64,000 bases of DNA. Origin: Filobacillus milosensis. GTDB lineage: Bacteria > Bacillota > Bacilli > Bacillales > Alkalibacillaceae. The position numbers and the translations under genes are program-made. Positions 28,698 to 38,183 of the stretch are shown piece after piece. Under the pieces are notes generated by a model. That model worked only from the letters and a program-made list of their open reading frames with translations. It was not told the origin of the DNA and did not search any database. Position 1 is the stretch's first letter, and each line of letters starts with the position of its first letter. The stretch lies in the NCBI RefSeq assembly GCF_004402015.1, contig NZ_SOPW01000001.1:1-64000 (forward strand). The letters are read 5' to 3'.

Positions 28698-30146
28698 TTA
28701 TTGTCCTCCTTGCGTCGTCTGTGCAACCCTGTCATTAGGATACTCAATTCTTGCATGAAAAATCCCGTTAAGCATATCACATATATCCTTTTCAATAATC
28801 AGCAGCTCTCTTAAAGTTAATTGACTATCGTTGAACTGACCATCCATTAATCGATCATAGATAATCGAGCGAACTAATTTATTGATTTCTTCATTGGTAG
28901 GCTTTTCTTTTGAGCGTACAGCAGCTTCTACAGAGTCACAAATATTTATAATAGCCGCCTCTTTTGTTTGAGGAATTGGTCCATCATACCGGAATTCCAA
29001 CTCTTTTACTGAATCATGTCGCTCTTTAGCTTTATGATAAAAATACTTAAGCAATGTCGTTCCATGATGTTGCTCGGCAATATCAATAATTTCTACTGGC
29101 AAGTCGTGTTCTTTTAGTAAATGAGCACCATCATAAGGGTGTTGTAATATGATTTGGGCACTATTCTCAGGAGGCATTGAGTCATGTGGGTTTTTCATGT
29201 TGTTTTGATTCTCAATAAACATATGGGGTTTTAACGCTTTTCCTACATCATGATAATAAGCTGCTACCCTGGCTAATAACCCATTCGCTCCAATGGCCTC
29301 ACAAGCTGATTCACTCAGGTTTGCAACCATAACGCTATGGTGATATGTACCTGGTGCTTCAACCAATAACTTTCTCAATAAAGGATGGTTGGGGTTAGAA
29401 AGTGTTAACAGTTTTGATTCCGTTAACATATTAAATCCGGCCTCAAATATAGGTAAGATACCTAATGTTAATATAACAGCGAATAACACAGATAAAAAAG
29501 AAAATAGCAAAGAAAGCATAATGTCTGGGGCCATAAACATCGACCAACTATTCAGTTCGTAAACTAATACTAATAAAACATGTATGGCAAACAGACATGT
29601 CGATGTTTTGAAGAGGTTTTTACGATCTTTAATTGATTGAAAGAGAAAAATTGCAAACCATTGAGATAACAATAAATACAAAAACACTTGATATACTTCA
29701 ACATTATTAAAACTGAGCAAATAACTGCCAAATATAGCTATAAACACTGAACTGACCATCGCAAATCGTTCATTTATAAAATGTTTAATTAAGATTGGAT
29801 AAGCCGCAATTGGAGTAATGTAGAACAAATTTGATATATCTTTTCCAATGGCCTGGAAAGCATACATCAGAATTAACATACCTAATCCTAAAAAAGAAAA
29901 AGTAACCGTTTGTTGATATGACCAATCTGTCTGTCTTGCAGTCTCTAATTGTAATATAACAAAAATAAGGAGAGCTACGCTTAATAAAATAAGAAACTGG
30001 TGTAAAGTAAACTGATTTTGAACGAATTGAAGTGAAATAATCGTCATAAAAACAGTTGGTGTAATCAAAGAAGCAATAATTGAGTAAAAATATATTCTTT
30101 TAATATTTAGAAATAAGAAAGGAGATTTTTTACTAATCAGTTTCAT
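28698..30146 (-). CDS. pgpH: PgpH-type c-di-AMP phosphodiesterase lacking the extracellular domain
   Basis: PgpH hydrolyses c-di-AMP with an HD domain facing the cytoplasm. Here the protein has 482 residues against about 711 in B. subtilis. The 7TM region (about 18-235) and the HD domain (H270 region, H299-D300 in AAYYHDVGK) are present. The large extracellular 7TMR-HDED domain that normally lies between the first membrane helix and the 7TM bundle is missing. Upstream there are only 119 bases to the phoH stop, with no extra coding sequence. The ribosome binding site is weak. It lies between phoH and ybeY, as expected for yqfF. Confidence 0.88.
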   Translation of the reverse strand: MKLISKKSPFLFLNIKRIYFYSIIASLITPTVFMTIISLQFVQNQFTLHQFLILLSVALLIFVILQLETARQTDWSYQQTVTFSFLGLGMLILMYAFQAIGKDISNLFYITPIAAYPILIKHFINERFAMVSSVFIAIFGSYLLSFNNVEVYQVFLYLLLSQWFAIFLFQSIKDRKNLFKTSTCLFAIHVLLVLVYELNSWSMFMAPDIMLSLLFSFLSVLFAVILTLGILPIFEAGFNMLTESKLLTLSNPNHPLLRKLLVEAPGTYHHSVMVANLSESACEAIGANGLLARVAAYYHDVGKALKPHMFIENQNNMKNPHDSMPPENSAQIILQHPYDGAHLLKEHDLPVEIIDIAEQHHGTTLLKYFYHKAKERHDSVKELEFRYDGPIPQTKEAAIINICDSVEAAVRSKEKPTNEEINKLVRSIIYDRLMDGQFNDSQLTLRELLIIEKDICDMLNGIFHARIEYPNDRVAQTTQGGQ

Positions 30147-30265
30147 TTGAACACCAACTTTATTATTAGATAAACCTTGGTTGGCTTAAGCCTTAAGAAG
30201 TTAAAGTCCTGCAGAATAAACCCCTCAGTTTTTCACATTCTTAATTCTTTTTATAAAGCTAAACA

Positions 30266-31219
30266 TTATTTTTCATATGCTTCAATTACTTTTTGGACAA
30301 GAGGGTGACGTACCACATCAGACCCTTTAAGATAATTAAATCGGATCCCATCAATGTAACTTAAGCGATCTTCAGCCACTTTAAGTCCAGATGTTACACC
30401 TTTAGGTAAATCAATCTGAGTTATATCACCTGTGATTACCATTTTAGATCCAAACCCTAATCGAGTAATAAACATCTTCATTTGTTCAGGCGTCGTATTC
30501 TGTGCTTCATCTAATATAACAAAAGCATCATCTAAAGTACGCCCACGCATATAAGCTAATGGAGCAATTTCAATCGTTCCTCTCTCCATCAATCTCAATG
30601 TATGTTCCGATCCGATTACGTCGTGAAGTGCATCATATAATGGTCTTAAGTAAGGATCTACTTTCTCTTTTAAGTCACCAGGTAAAAATCCAAGGCTTTC
30701 ACCCGCTTCAACTGCTGGACGCGTGAGAATTAAACGCTTAACTTCATTGTTTCTTAAAGCTTTTGCTGCCATGACTACGGCTAAATATGTTTTACCTGTA
30801 CCTGCAGGCCCTATACCAAACACGAGATCACTCTTCTTCATTGAATGAACATAATCGCGTTGTCCTAAAGTCTTAACTCTGATTGGTTTACCTTGTTGGT
30901 TTTTAGTAATTTCATCTTCAAAAAGCGTTTCAAATTGTTCTATCTTTCCTGTTTTCGCTAATTCAAGACCATAAATTATATCACGTTCTGTTATATTAAT
31001 ACCTTTATTAATAACTTTTAACACAGATTCAAATAATGAATTAACGATATTTACGTTCTCTTCTTCACCAATAATTTTTAATTGACCGCCTCTTGTTAAG
31101 ATTTTAACTGGGATAAAATGCTCAATTTGTTTAATATTACGGTCATTAGTTCCAAATAAATTTAATGTATCTGAATGATCTTCTAAGTGTAAATCAATTG
31201 TTTTACTGGTTTCTGTCAT
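30266..31219 (-). CDS. phoH: PhoH-like ATPase
   Basis: A 317-residue cytoplasmic ATPase with an N-terminal KH-like region (about 30-70), Walker A GPAGTGKT near residue 140 and the Walker B region FVILDEAQN. PhoH proteins are linked to RNA metabolism and often sit beside ybeY, as here. An AAGGAG box precedes the ATG. The gene starts three bases after the yqfD stop. Confidence 0.94.
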   Translation of the reverse strand: MTETSKTIDLHLEDHSDTLNLFGTNDRNIKQIEHFIPVKILTRGGQLKIIGEEENVNIVNSLFESVLKVINKGINITERDIIYGLELAKTGKIEQFETLFEDEITKNQQGKPIRVKTLGQRDYVHSMKKSDLVFGIGPAGTGKTYLAVVMAAKALRNNEVKRLILTRPAVEAGESLGFLPGDLKEKVDPYLRPLYDALHDVIGSEHTLRLMERGTIEIAPLAYMRGRTLDDAFVILDEAQNTTPEQMKMFITRLGFGSKMVITGDITQIDLPKGVTSGLKVAEDRLSYIDGIRFNYLKGSDVVRHPLVQKVIEAYEK

Positions 31220-31222
31220 ACA

Positions 31223-32386
31223 TCAATCTCCTTGATCAATAATTTGTTCTTTGGTGATATCTTCCAAAACTTTAACAAAGATTTCTAATTTAACTTTATC
31301 ACTGTCTTTTTCCTGGTGCAAAACTTTTTGGTAGACCACTTCTATAGATTGTCCTAACTTTCTTTTTAATTGTTCGACAATCGCATCTTGAAGTAATTCT
31401 TCCTCATCAAAAGTCTCTACAGCTTCACTTTCGGGATAGTAGTATTTTTTCTGAATGGAGATCGGCGTTTTCCAAAACAAGAAATAGACAGGCTTATTTT
31501 CTTCCATTAGCAAAGATAATTCTCGAGGTTGTTTTGGGAACCACTCATAATCACCAAACTTTATCGCATAATGGTCCTCAACATCATCTATTAGATCTCT
31601 CTTCTCAGTTGCTAAATTAATTGTTCCGTTAACATTATACCAAACCTCAGCAATGACTTCTCCTTCTGAATAAGTATATATTTCTTTCTCATCATCCAAT
31701 TTTCCTGTTACTAACACATCATCTTTTTTAACAAAGTCATTAACTTTTACAACAGGCCTTCCATTCGTTACATACATACGTTGAATGGTTCCTGTTTGCT
31801 CGGCAACTAAATTACTTGGATCCCTATTTAAATCATTCATATTATTCTTATTTTCTTCAATCATTATGTGATAAGCAGTGCCTGTCCGTTTTATGCCCAC
31901 ATAAGAAACTTCTTCAACTTTATTCATAATTTCACGCTCGATATTACTTATGCTATCCATTTGTTGTATAAAAGAACCACGATTTAATCCCAATGAATCA
32001 ATAAGTTCATCAACTTCATACCGTACTTCAGGTGATCCTCCACTTATTTCGACTTTCCATACCATGTTCGATAATACAAAAATAAAACTAATGACCAATA
32101 TAATACTAATAACTAATGGTAACCATTTTCGTCTATTTTGATAGTAATGAGGTACACCACCCCTTTTTTTGAAATGTATTTTACATCCGTACTGTTTACG
32201 AGCATTTCTTAAATTGAAAGCTTCAGTGTACTTCATTCTAAGATGTATTTCATGATTACTTACTTTCCTAACATCGTAAAAAGATACTCCTTTACGAGTT
32301 AAATCATTAATCATTCGTTCAGTAGACTTACCTGTGATCACTACATCCACATATCCATCCAAGATATATTGTTTTTTAATAATCAT
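31223..32386 (-). CDS. yqfD: Sporulation protein YqfD
   Basis: A 387-residue protein with one membrane segment (about 90-113) and a long extracytoplasmic part. In B. subtilis yqfD is transcribed in the mother cell under sigma-E and is needed for efficient sporulation. The start MIIKKQYI has an AAGGG box. It is paired with yqfC upstream. Confidence 0.92.
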   Translation of the reverse strand: MIIKKQYILDGYVDVVITGKSTERMINDLTRKGVSFYDVRKVSNHEIHLRMKYTEAFNLRNARKQYGCKIHFKKRGGVPHYYQNRRKWLPLVISIILVISFIFVLSNMVWKVEISGGSPEVRYEVDELIDSLGLNRGSFIQQMDSISNIEREIMNKVEEVSYVGIKRTGTAYHIMIEENKNNMNDLNRDPSNLVAEQTGTIQRMYVTNGRPVVKVNDFVKKDDVLVTGKLDDEKEIYTYSEGEVIAEVWYNVNGTINLATEKRDLIDDVEDHYAIKFGDYEWFPKQPRELSLLMEENKPVYFLFWKTPISIQKKYYYPESEAVETFDEEELLQDAIVEQLKRKLGQSIEVVYQKVLHQEKDSDKVKLEIFVKVLEDITKEQIIDQGD

Positions 32387-32400
32387 TCCCTCCCTTAAAA

Positions 32401-32679
32401 TTATTCATTGTGGTGTATAGCGGAAATCTTTCCTTCTATAACAATTTCTTTTCTTAACAAATTTTTAATAACTAAGTTTTCCCCTTCGACGCGAATCATA
32501 CCGCTTGGCTGTTTAACTTCAATTAGATCTGATTCGAAGGTTAACAGCCCTTGGTGATTCTCTATATATAAGTGAATATCACCAATTAAAGTTATTCGTG
32601 GGTAATCATAAACAATGTCTGCTGGTAATTGGAGTTGTCCGGTCAGCCATTGGTTGACACGTTTACGCATACGTTTCAT
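32401..32679 (-). CDS. yqfC: Sporulation protein YqfC
   Basis: A 92-residue protein of the YqfC/YabP family with the phrase RITLIGDIHLYIENHQGLL. In B. subtilis it is co-transcribed with yqfD under sigma-E. The start at 32679 has a GGGGGA box eight bases upstream. Upstream there is a gap of about 430 bp with a terminator and repeat copy D. Confidence 0.92.
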   Translation of the reverse strand: MKRMRKRVNQWLTGQLQLPADIVYDYPRITLIGDIHLYIENHQGLLTFESDLIEVKQPSGMIRVEGENLVIKNLLRKEIVIEGKISAIHHNE

Positions 32680-32836
32680 ATGAAATCCCCCTATCACAAC
32701 CAATTTATGAATTAATTCTTAAATGTATCACTATATCCTGGATGAAACATGATAAAAACTTAAGTGTTAATAGAAAAAGCAATGGTTTTCAGCTAATTTA
32801 ACTCTGTGTTATTGTTAATTTTTTACAAATAAAAAC

Positions 32837-32861
32837 AGGATGGAAGATTAACTTCCATCCT
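32837..32861 (-). terminator. Terminator after the yqeY-yqfB gene group
   Basis: AGGATGGAAG and CTTCCATCCT pair around a 5-base loop, and T residues follow on the minus strand. Repeat copy D lies between it and the last gene it serves. Confidence 0.8.
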
Positions 32862-32915
32862 ATCAAATAAAATTTGGCTTGTTACAGCACATTGTTGTTT
32901 TATTATATAGAAAAA

Positions 32916-33094
32916 GTTGAATTGTGAGCGAAAGGCGGCGACTCCTGGTCGACTAAATACGGCCACGTCCTGTGGCCTACGTCGACACTTACCCGTCCAG
33001 GGCTTCGCGGGAAAAACAACAGCTGAAGACCCCACAGCGAGGAGGCTGAAGCGTTGCCCGCGGAAAGCGTCCGCCTGTAGCTTCACAATTCAAC
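32916..33094. repeat. Mosaic GC-rich palindromic element, copy D
   Basis: A compact copy with a GTCGAC hairpin module (32948-33007) inserted exactly after ACTCCTG in the core. The 12-base flanks GTTGAATTGTGA (32916-32927) and TCACAATTCAAC (33083-33094) are perfect inverted repeats of each other. The element lies between yqfB and its terminator, so it is likely to be transcribed with yqfB. Confidence 0.85.
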
Positions 33095-33113
33095 AATACA
33101 CAAATCCTTTAAA

Positions 33114-33563
33114 TTAGTAATTTCTTCTTTGTTTTGCTTTTGGTTGACCCAAAACTTCACTCATTACAAGACTTTCAATCAATCGTTTACTATTTAAATT
33201 CTTTCTGACAGAGATATTAGAAACAGTTTGTCGATCTTTGTTATACAATGAGCGTTGTTTAATTTTGTCTAAGTTTTTATCACTTTTACTTTTTTCTCGA
33301 CGTTCTCTTGATTCCTCTAATTGCTCATACCAAGAGTTAGATGTATCAATTTGAACTTCCTCTTCACCAGAATTTCGAGATAAAGTATCAACAGTGACAG
33401 TTTTATTTTCATTCTGGTTATTATTAGTCTGACTTTGCCTAGGTCGTTCTGTTCTAACTGGCTGATCATCTTCGGATTTATTCTTCTTGAATAAACTCGA
33501 TAAACCCGCAATAATGGCAACGAGTATAAAGATGTTACTAAAAATAGCATCTAAAAAATCCAT
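33114..33563 (-). CDS. YqfB-position protein, membrane-anchored and charged
   Basis: A 149-residue protein in the place of B. subtilis yqfB, which is about half as long. It has one N-terminal membrane segment (about 5-24), a hydrophilic Asn/Gln/Glu-rich middle and a conserved-looking end, RLIESLVMSEVLGQPKAKQ. The function is unknown. It starts 24 bases after floA and may belong to the floA-yqeZ microdomain operon. Confidence 0.8.
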   Translation of the reverse strand: MDFLDAIFSNIFILVAIIAGLSSLFKKNKSEDDQPVRTERPRQSQTNNNQNENKTVTVDTLSRNSGEEEVQIDTSNSWYEQLEESRERREKSKSDKNLDKIKQRSLYNKDRQTVSNISVRKNLNSKRLIESLVMSEVLGQPKAKQRRNY

Positions 33564-33587
33564 TTACATCACCCTAATCATTCGGGA

Positions 33588-34589
33588 TTATTTTCTATCA
33601 TCTTGATCTTCTGTATCTTCTTTATTTAATTTGCTAATCATATCACGCATATCTGTATCAGCTAACACATTTTTATAATTTACATAGTCCATAACACCCA
33701 TGTTACCACTACGTAAAGCTTCCGCTAGAGCTAGTGGAACTTCTGCTTCTGCTTCAACTACGCGCGCTTGCATTTCTTGTACTTTTGCAACGTTTTCTTG
33801 TTCTTGTGCAACGGCCATAGCACGACGTTCTTCGGCTTTTGCCTGTGCAATATTCTTATCGGCTTCCGCTTGGTCCATTTGTAACATCGCACCGATGTTT
33901 TTACCGATATCCACATCAGCAATATCAATTGATAGGATTTCAAATGCAGTACCTGCATCTAAACCTTTAGAAAGTACGTTTTGTGAAATAAGGTCCGGGT
34001 TCTCTAATACAGCACCGTGGCCTTTAGAAGAACCAATTGTACTTACAACACCTTCACCAACACGTGCGATCACTGTATCTTCACCAGCACCACCAACTAA
34101 ACGGTCAATGTTTGCACGAACTGTGATTCTTGCTTTTGCTTTTACCTCAATACCATCCATTGCTACACCAGCGATAAATGGTGTTTCGATTACTTTAGGG
34201 TTAACACTCATTTGTACAGCTTCTAATACGTCACGACCAGCTAAGTCAATAGCCGCACAACGCTCAAAACTTAATTCAATATTAGCACGGTGGGCCGCAA
34301 TTAATGCGTTTACCACACGGTCTACGTTACCACCAGCTAAATAGTGACTCTCAAGTTGGTTGGTTTTAACATCAAGCCCAGCTTTATGAGCCTTAATTAA
34401 CGGATTAATAACCATACGAGGTACAACACGACGAAGTCTCATACCGATTAATGTAAAGATACTAATTTTTACACCAGCTGCTAAAGCGCTAATCCAAAGC
34501 ATCACTGGAACAAACGTAAATAAAATAGCGATTGCAATTATTAAAACTGCAACAATAATTAAGGGAAATAAACTTTGTTCAATACCCAT
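33588..34589 (-). CDS. floA: Flotillin-like protein FloA
   Basis: A 333-residue membrane scaffold protein of functional membrane microdomains. It has an N-terminal hairpin membrane region (about 8-45), an SPFH/PHB-type domain, and a coiled-coil segment rich in AEA/QAKAEE (about 235-290). It stands directly downstream of its NfeD partner yqeZ. An AGGAGGA box precedes the ATG. Confidence 0.95.
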   Translation of the reverse strand: MGIEQSLFPLIIVAVLIIAIAILFTFVPVMLWISALAAGVKISIFTLIGMRLRRVVPRMVINPLIKAHKAGLDVKTNQLESHYLAGGNVDRVVNALIAAHRANIELSFERCAAIDLAGRDVLEAVQMSVNPKVIETPFIAGVAMDGIEVKAKARITVRANIDRLVGGAGEDTVIARVGEGVVSTIGSSKGHGAVLENPDLISQNVLSKGLDAGTAFEILSIDIADVDIGKNIGAMLQMDQAEADKNIAQAKAEERRAMAVAQEQENVAKVQEMQARVVEAEAEVPLALAEALRSGNMGVMDYVNYKNVLADTDMRDMISKLNKEDTEDQDDRK

Positions 34590-34613
34590 TTAAAATTCCT
34601 CCTATAATAACTT

Positions 34614-35942
34614 TTATTCTTGTTCTTGTACTTCTCGAACAACTACTCTAGAACCTTCTACTTTTACAATTTCTATTTTTGTATGTCTTTCTATAAATGA
34701 CCCTTCAGATACAACATCAATACGTTCTCCATCAAAGACCGCTGTACCAGACGGTCTTAAGAAAGTTAAAGCTTCACCCTGACGTCCGATTAAATCCATT
34801 CTGTTTTCGTTTGATACGTATCCGAGATCTGTTTTAGTTGAATCAGAAAGAACTATATGACGTAAAATACCGCGGTTGAAATCTAATTTCTTAAATAGAA
34901 CTATAGCTAAAATTATTGAAACTAATAAGGCAATACCTATACTGAATGCCATATGTCCCATGTCAGCTCCTGAGACTAACAGAGCACCTAATATAGCTCC
35001 AGCACCTATAATTCCAAGAATTCCACTTGGTACAAATATCTCCAGTAAGATACATATTAAACCAACTATTAGTAGTATAAGTGATTCATATCCTGCCAAA
35101 CCGGCGACTAAATGACCGTAGAAAAATAGGATTAATGATGAAAGACCTAATATACCTGGAATACCAAACCCTGGTGAGTATAATTCAACGATTAGACCGA
35201 TACTTGCAATGGACAATAATATAGGTATTACCACTGGATTAGTAATAAACCTTGCAATATGTTCAGAGATGGTCAACTCCATTTCTTCAACCTTTGGACT
35301 ACTAATCTTCATCATATCAAATAATTCTCTACGATCTTCAGCAATACCACTCGCATATCCCACTTCAACCGCTTCTTCTGGACTTAAAGTTAGAAACTCA
35401 CCCTCAGGCGCACCGAGTTCAGGCAAATCAATATCTTTATTAGCCATCGCCTCGGCATATAATGGGTCTCTATCTTTAGATTCTGCCGCTGCCCTCATAG
35501 CTTTTATCCAATCAGACTGCGCTTTTTTACTTGCAGCAGTACCGTCTGAATTAATTACGCCAGCTGCTCCCATTCTTGCATTTGGTTTAAAATAAATCTC
35601 ATCTGTATTTAGAGCTATGTAAGATCCTGCTGAGGCAGCTTGATTTATGATATAAGCAACTGTTGGAATATCCGTTCCGGTAATTAAATTAGCGATCTCA
35701 TTTGCAGAGTCTACACGACCACCAGGAGAATCGATTTCAAATACAATATAATCGGCAAAATTCTCTTCTGCTTCCTTTATACTTCTTTCTAAAAATGCTG
35801 CTAGACCTTGTTCAACAGCATCTTCAACCGGTACCACATAGATAGATGTACTATCTTCATGTTGATCAGCATTGATTGAAGCCTGGTTGATCCATATAAA
35901 CGAAACTAAAATAATAATCCACAAATAAAACTTTCTTCTCAT
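34614..35942 (-). CDS. yqeZ: NfeD family protein YqeZ with ClpP-like protease domain
   Basis: A 442-residue membrane protein. A signal-like N-terminus is followed by a ClpP-class serine protease domain with the nucleophile region ASAGSYIAL. Several membrane segments follow (about 230-360), then the C-terminal OB-fold with LRPSGTAVFDGERIDVVS. In B. subtilis YqeZ works with the flotillin FloA. The start MRRKFYLW at 35942 has a GGGGGAGG box. Confidence 0.93.
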   Translation of the reverse strand: MRRKFYLWIIILVSFIWINQASINADQHEDSTSIYVVPVEDAVEQGLAAFLERSIKEAEENFADYIVFEIDSPGGRVDSANEIANLITGTDIPTVAYIINQAASAGSYIALNTDEIYFKPNARMGAAGVINSDGTAASKKAQSDWIKAMRAAAESKDRDPLYAEAMANKDIDLPELGAPEGEFLTLSPEEAVEVGYASGIAEDRRELFDMMKISSPKVEEMELTISEHIARFITNPVVIPILLSIASIGLIVELYSPGFGIPGILGLSSLILFFYGHLVAGLAGYESLILLIVGLICILLEIFVPSGILGIIGAGAILGALLVSGADMGHMAFSIGIALLVSIILAIVLFKKLDFNRGILRHIVLSDSTKTDLGYVSNENRMDLIGRQGEALTFLRPSGTAVFDGERIDVVSEGSFIERHTKIEIVKVEGSRVVVREVQEQE

Positions 35943-36049
35943 TTCCTCCCCCCTCTCTCCTATTATCCTAAACATTATTACGTTTAAGCAACTGTTTTTG
36001 TTTCAATTTTTTAATAAATATCACATATCTATTAAAATGACATAAAAAT

Positions 36050-36083
36050 AAATACCTAACCTACAGAAATAGGTTAGGTATTT
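36050..36083 (-). terminator. Terminator after rpsU-yqeY
   Basis: AAATACCTAACCT and AGGTTAGGTATTT form a perfect 13-bp stem with an 8-base loop, directly after yqeY. Confidence 0.85.
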
Positions 36084-36091
36084 ATCAATTA

Positions 36092-36535
36092 TTATTGTAA
36101 ATGGTTCATAACCATTTTATTTACTTTAGAGCCATCTGCTTGCCCTTTTACTTTTGGCATAACTGCACTCATCACTTTCCCCATATCACTCTTTGATGAG
36201 GCACCTACTTCATTAATCGTTTCAACGACAATTTGTTCTAATTCTTCATCAGATAATTGCTCTGGTAAATAAGCTTGAATAATTTTTAATTCTTGCTCAG
36301 TTTTTTCTGCTAGATCTTCTCGATTGGCATTTTGAAACTCCTGGAGGGAATCTTTTCTTTGCTTTACTTCACGTGTTAGTACTTGTATTTCTTCTTCTTC
36401 GTTTAGTTCTTCGCCTTTTTTAATCGCTTCATTCTGTAATGATGATTTCACCATACGAATAACAGCAAGACGATCTTTTTCCTTGTTCCTCATAGCTTGT
36501 TTCATATCTTCGTTCAAACGTTCAAGCAAAGTCAT
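36092..36535 (-). CDS. yqeY: GatB/YqeY domain protein
   Basis: A 147-residue protein made of the YqeY fold, which is related to the tail domain of the amidotransferase subunit GatB. Motifs include [16 protein letters not shown] at the start and [12 protein letters not shown] at the end. The cellular role is unknown, though a link to tRNA is suspected. It forms a pair with rpsU upstream. Confidence 0.93.
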   Translation of the reverse strand: MTLLERLNEDMKQAMRNKEKDRLAVIRMVKSSLQNEAIKKGEELNEEEEIQVLTREVKQRKDSLQEFQNANREDLAEKTEQELKIIQAYLPEQLSDEELEQIVVETINEVGASSKSDMGKVMSAVMPKVKGQADGSKVNKMVMNHLQ

Positions 36536-36553
36536 TCCATGTTACACCCTCTT

Positions 36554-36730
36554 CTATTTTTTGCGCTTTCTAGCAGCTTCTGACTTTTTCTTTCTACGTA
36601 CGCTAGGCTTCTCGTAAAATTCACGCTTACGATACTCAGACAACGTTCCGTTTTTTGAAACACTACGTCTGAAGCGTCGAAGAGCATCTTCAATAGACTC
36701 ATTCTTTTTAACGCGAGTTGTATTTGACAT
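36554..36730 (-). CDS. rpsU: 30S ribosomal protein S21
   Basis: A 58-residue basic protein starting [20 protein letters not shown] with the typical RRxK-rich tail. The start at 36730 has a GGAGGG box. In B. subtilis rpsU lies downstream of mtaB. Here deoC, repeat copy E and the opposing yqeW separate them. Confidence 0.97.
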   Translation of the reverse strand: MSNTTRVKKNESIEDALRRFRRSVSKNGTLSEYRKREFYEKPSVRRKKKSEAARKRKK

Positions 36731-36890
36731 GCTCAACCCTCCCTCCAAATAAAACACAATATAAAACATGCGCGGTTCGGTCGCACATCTCTAGTTATTA
36801 TATTAAACAATTGAAGAAAAATCAATAAACAATCAATCTTTTAATCATGTTTTCTTAATAAAACCATAAAATGAAATGAGGTGTTGAGGC

Positions 36891-37811
36891 ATGTACACAA
36901 TGGTTATGACGATATTTATATTTATTGCCATTTTTTTATTTGGAATTACATTAATGCGCTTAGGAATTAAAGGTCTTACTTATAATCAGTTAGAAAAAAT
37001 AAACCCAGATCTATCACCTGTAAATGGTTTAATACTCGGAATCTTTTTAACACTAATACTTCAAAGCAGTTCAGCTTCAATAGCTTTATTAATTACATTT
37101 CTAGCTACAGCAAAGCTTTCATTACCTTTTGCCATTTGTTATTTAATTGGTGCCAATATTGGGACGACTTTTACCGCTCAGTTATTCGTCTGGAATGAAG
37201 TTCAACTCATGTTTTTATGCTTATTTATTGGTTTAGTACTAATTTTTATCCCCAAAACTAAATTCATGTTAACAGGATGTATTATGTTTGGTCTAGGCAT
37301 TGTATTTAGTGCTTTAAATGGATTTGAAAATCTATTACATATGATCCCTGCTGAAAAAATTGAGACCATAGCAAATTCACCTCACAATCAGCCTTTTTCA
37401 TTAGCTACTTTTGGCATGTTCTTTACTATGGTTATTCAATCATCAACTGTGGCTACAGGAGTATTAATGAGTTTTTCACACGGAGGATCTATTCCATTAA
37501 TCCAAGTCTACTATATATTAATAGGGGCCAATATAGGGACATGCTTCACAGTATATTTAGTCTCTTTAAAACAGCCGTATTTAGCAAGAATAACTGCTTA
37601 TGCGCATATATGGATTAATGTTATTGGTGGTGTTGTAGCTTTTCCTATATTTATAGGACAACCTATGGTCACCATTGCTCAATGGCTTTCAAGCATTCCA
37701 GAACAGCAAATTGTATATTTAGCTGTAATTTATAATGTGCTTACAGGCATTTTGTTTCTTGTCTTTCTTAAGCCTTTTATAAAGTTTTTAAAATTTGTTT
37801 ATCCAAAATAA
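36891..37811 (+). CDS. yqeW: Na/Pi cotransporter family protein YqeW
   Basis: A 306-residue membrane protein made of two inverted repeats, each with a QSS(S/T) motif (QSSSAS near residue 58, QSSTVATG near 183) and GANIGT. It lacks the C-terminal PhoU-like domain found in NptA. It matches B. subtilis YqeW in length. A GAGGTG box precedes the ATG. It is divergent from rpsU. No Pho-box-like array was seen upstream. It is the only intact member of this family in the window. Confidence 0.9.
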   Translation: MYTMVMTIFIFIAIFLFGITLMRLGIKGLTYNQLEKINPDLSPVNGLILGIFLTLILQSSSASIALLITFLATAKLSLPFAICYLIGANIGTTFTAQLFVWNEVQLMFLCLFIGLVLIFIPKTKFMLTGCIMFGLGIVFSALNGFENLLHMIPAEKIETIANSPHNQPFSLATFGMFFTMVIQSSTVATGVLMSFSHGGSIPLIQVYYILIGANIGTCFTVYLVSLKQPYLARITAYAHIWINVIGGVVAFPIFIGQPMVTIAQWLSSIPEQQIVYLAVIYNVLTGILFLVFLKPFIKFLKFVYPK

Positions 37812-37844
37812 AATTGAGGCTGAAACATAAGTTTTACTAAAAAC

Positions 37845-37890
37845 AAAAGCCGTACCATGATAATTAATTTTTATCATAGTACGGCTTTTT
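37845..37890. terminator. Terminator after yqeW
   Basis: AAAAGCCGTAC and GTACGGCTTTT, extended by ATGATAA/TATCAT, form a long stem followed by T residues. Repeat copy E starts about 15 bases further on. Confidence 0.85.
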
Positions 37891-37904
37891 GTTTACGCTT
37901 CGTC

Positions 37905-38125
37905 AAAACACTTCGCTTTCCGCAGGCACGGCTTCAACTTCCTAAAACTCACATCCGTGAGTTTTAGGTGATTTTCAGCTCGCGCTATTCCTGCGAAGAG
38001 CTAATGCTACTTAGAATAACTTCTCTGCCTGAGTTTGTGCTGAGTAACCGCAGGCACAGGACGCTCAAGTGTCGACGTGGCCACAGGACGTGGCCGAACT
38101 TAGTCGACCAGGAGTCTACGCTTGT
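37905..38125. repeat. Mosaic GC-rich palindromic element, copy E
   Basis: The most rearranged copy, filling the gap between yqeW and deoC. It carries a perfect 12-bp hairpin (37941-37968, loop ATCC), the second module (about 38001-38059), and the GTCGAC module (38071-38108). The last of these joins the core again at ACTCCTG. The core arms are eroded compared with the other copies. Confidence 0.8.
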
Positions 38126-38183
38126 AATTTCATTATATTATTGTTCGCCTACTGTACAATCACTTTTGTTCAAGACTCAAATA

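Noticed and set aside
32823-33117. Open frames on both strands through repeat copy D
   Set aside because: Same cause: repeat sequence with Arg/Ala-rich random-looking translation and no start signal.
33700-34344. A 214-codon open frame on the plus strand opposite floA
   Set aside because: It is the antisense shadow of the Ala/Glu-rich flotillin gene, has Ser/Ala/Thr-biased composition and no ribosome binding site.
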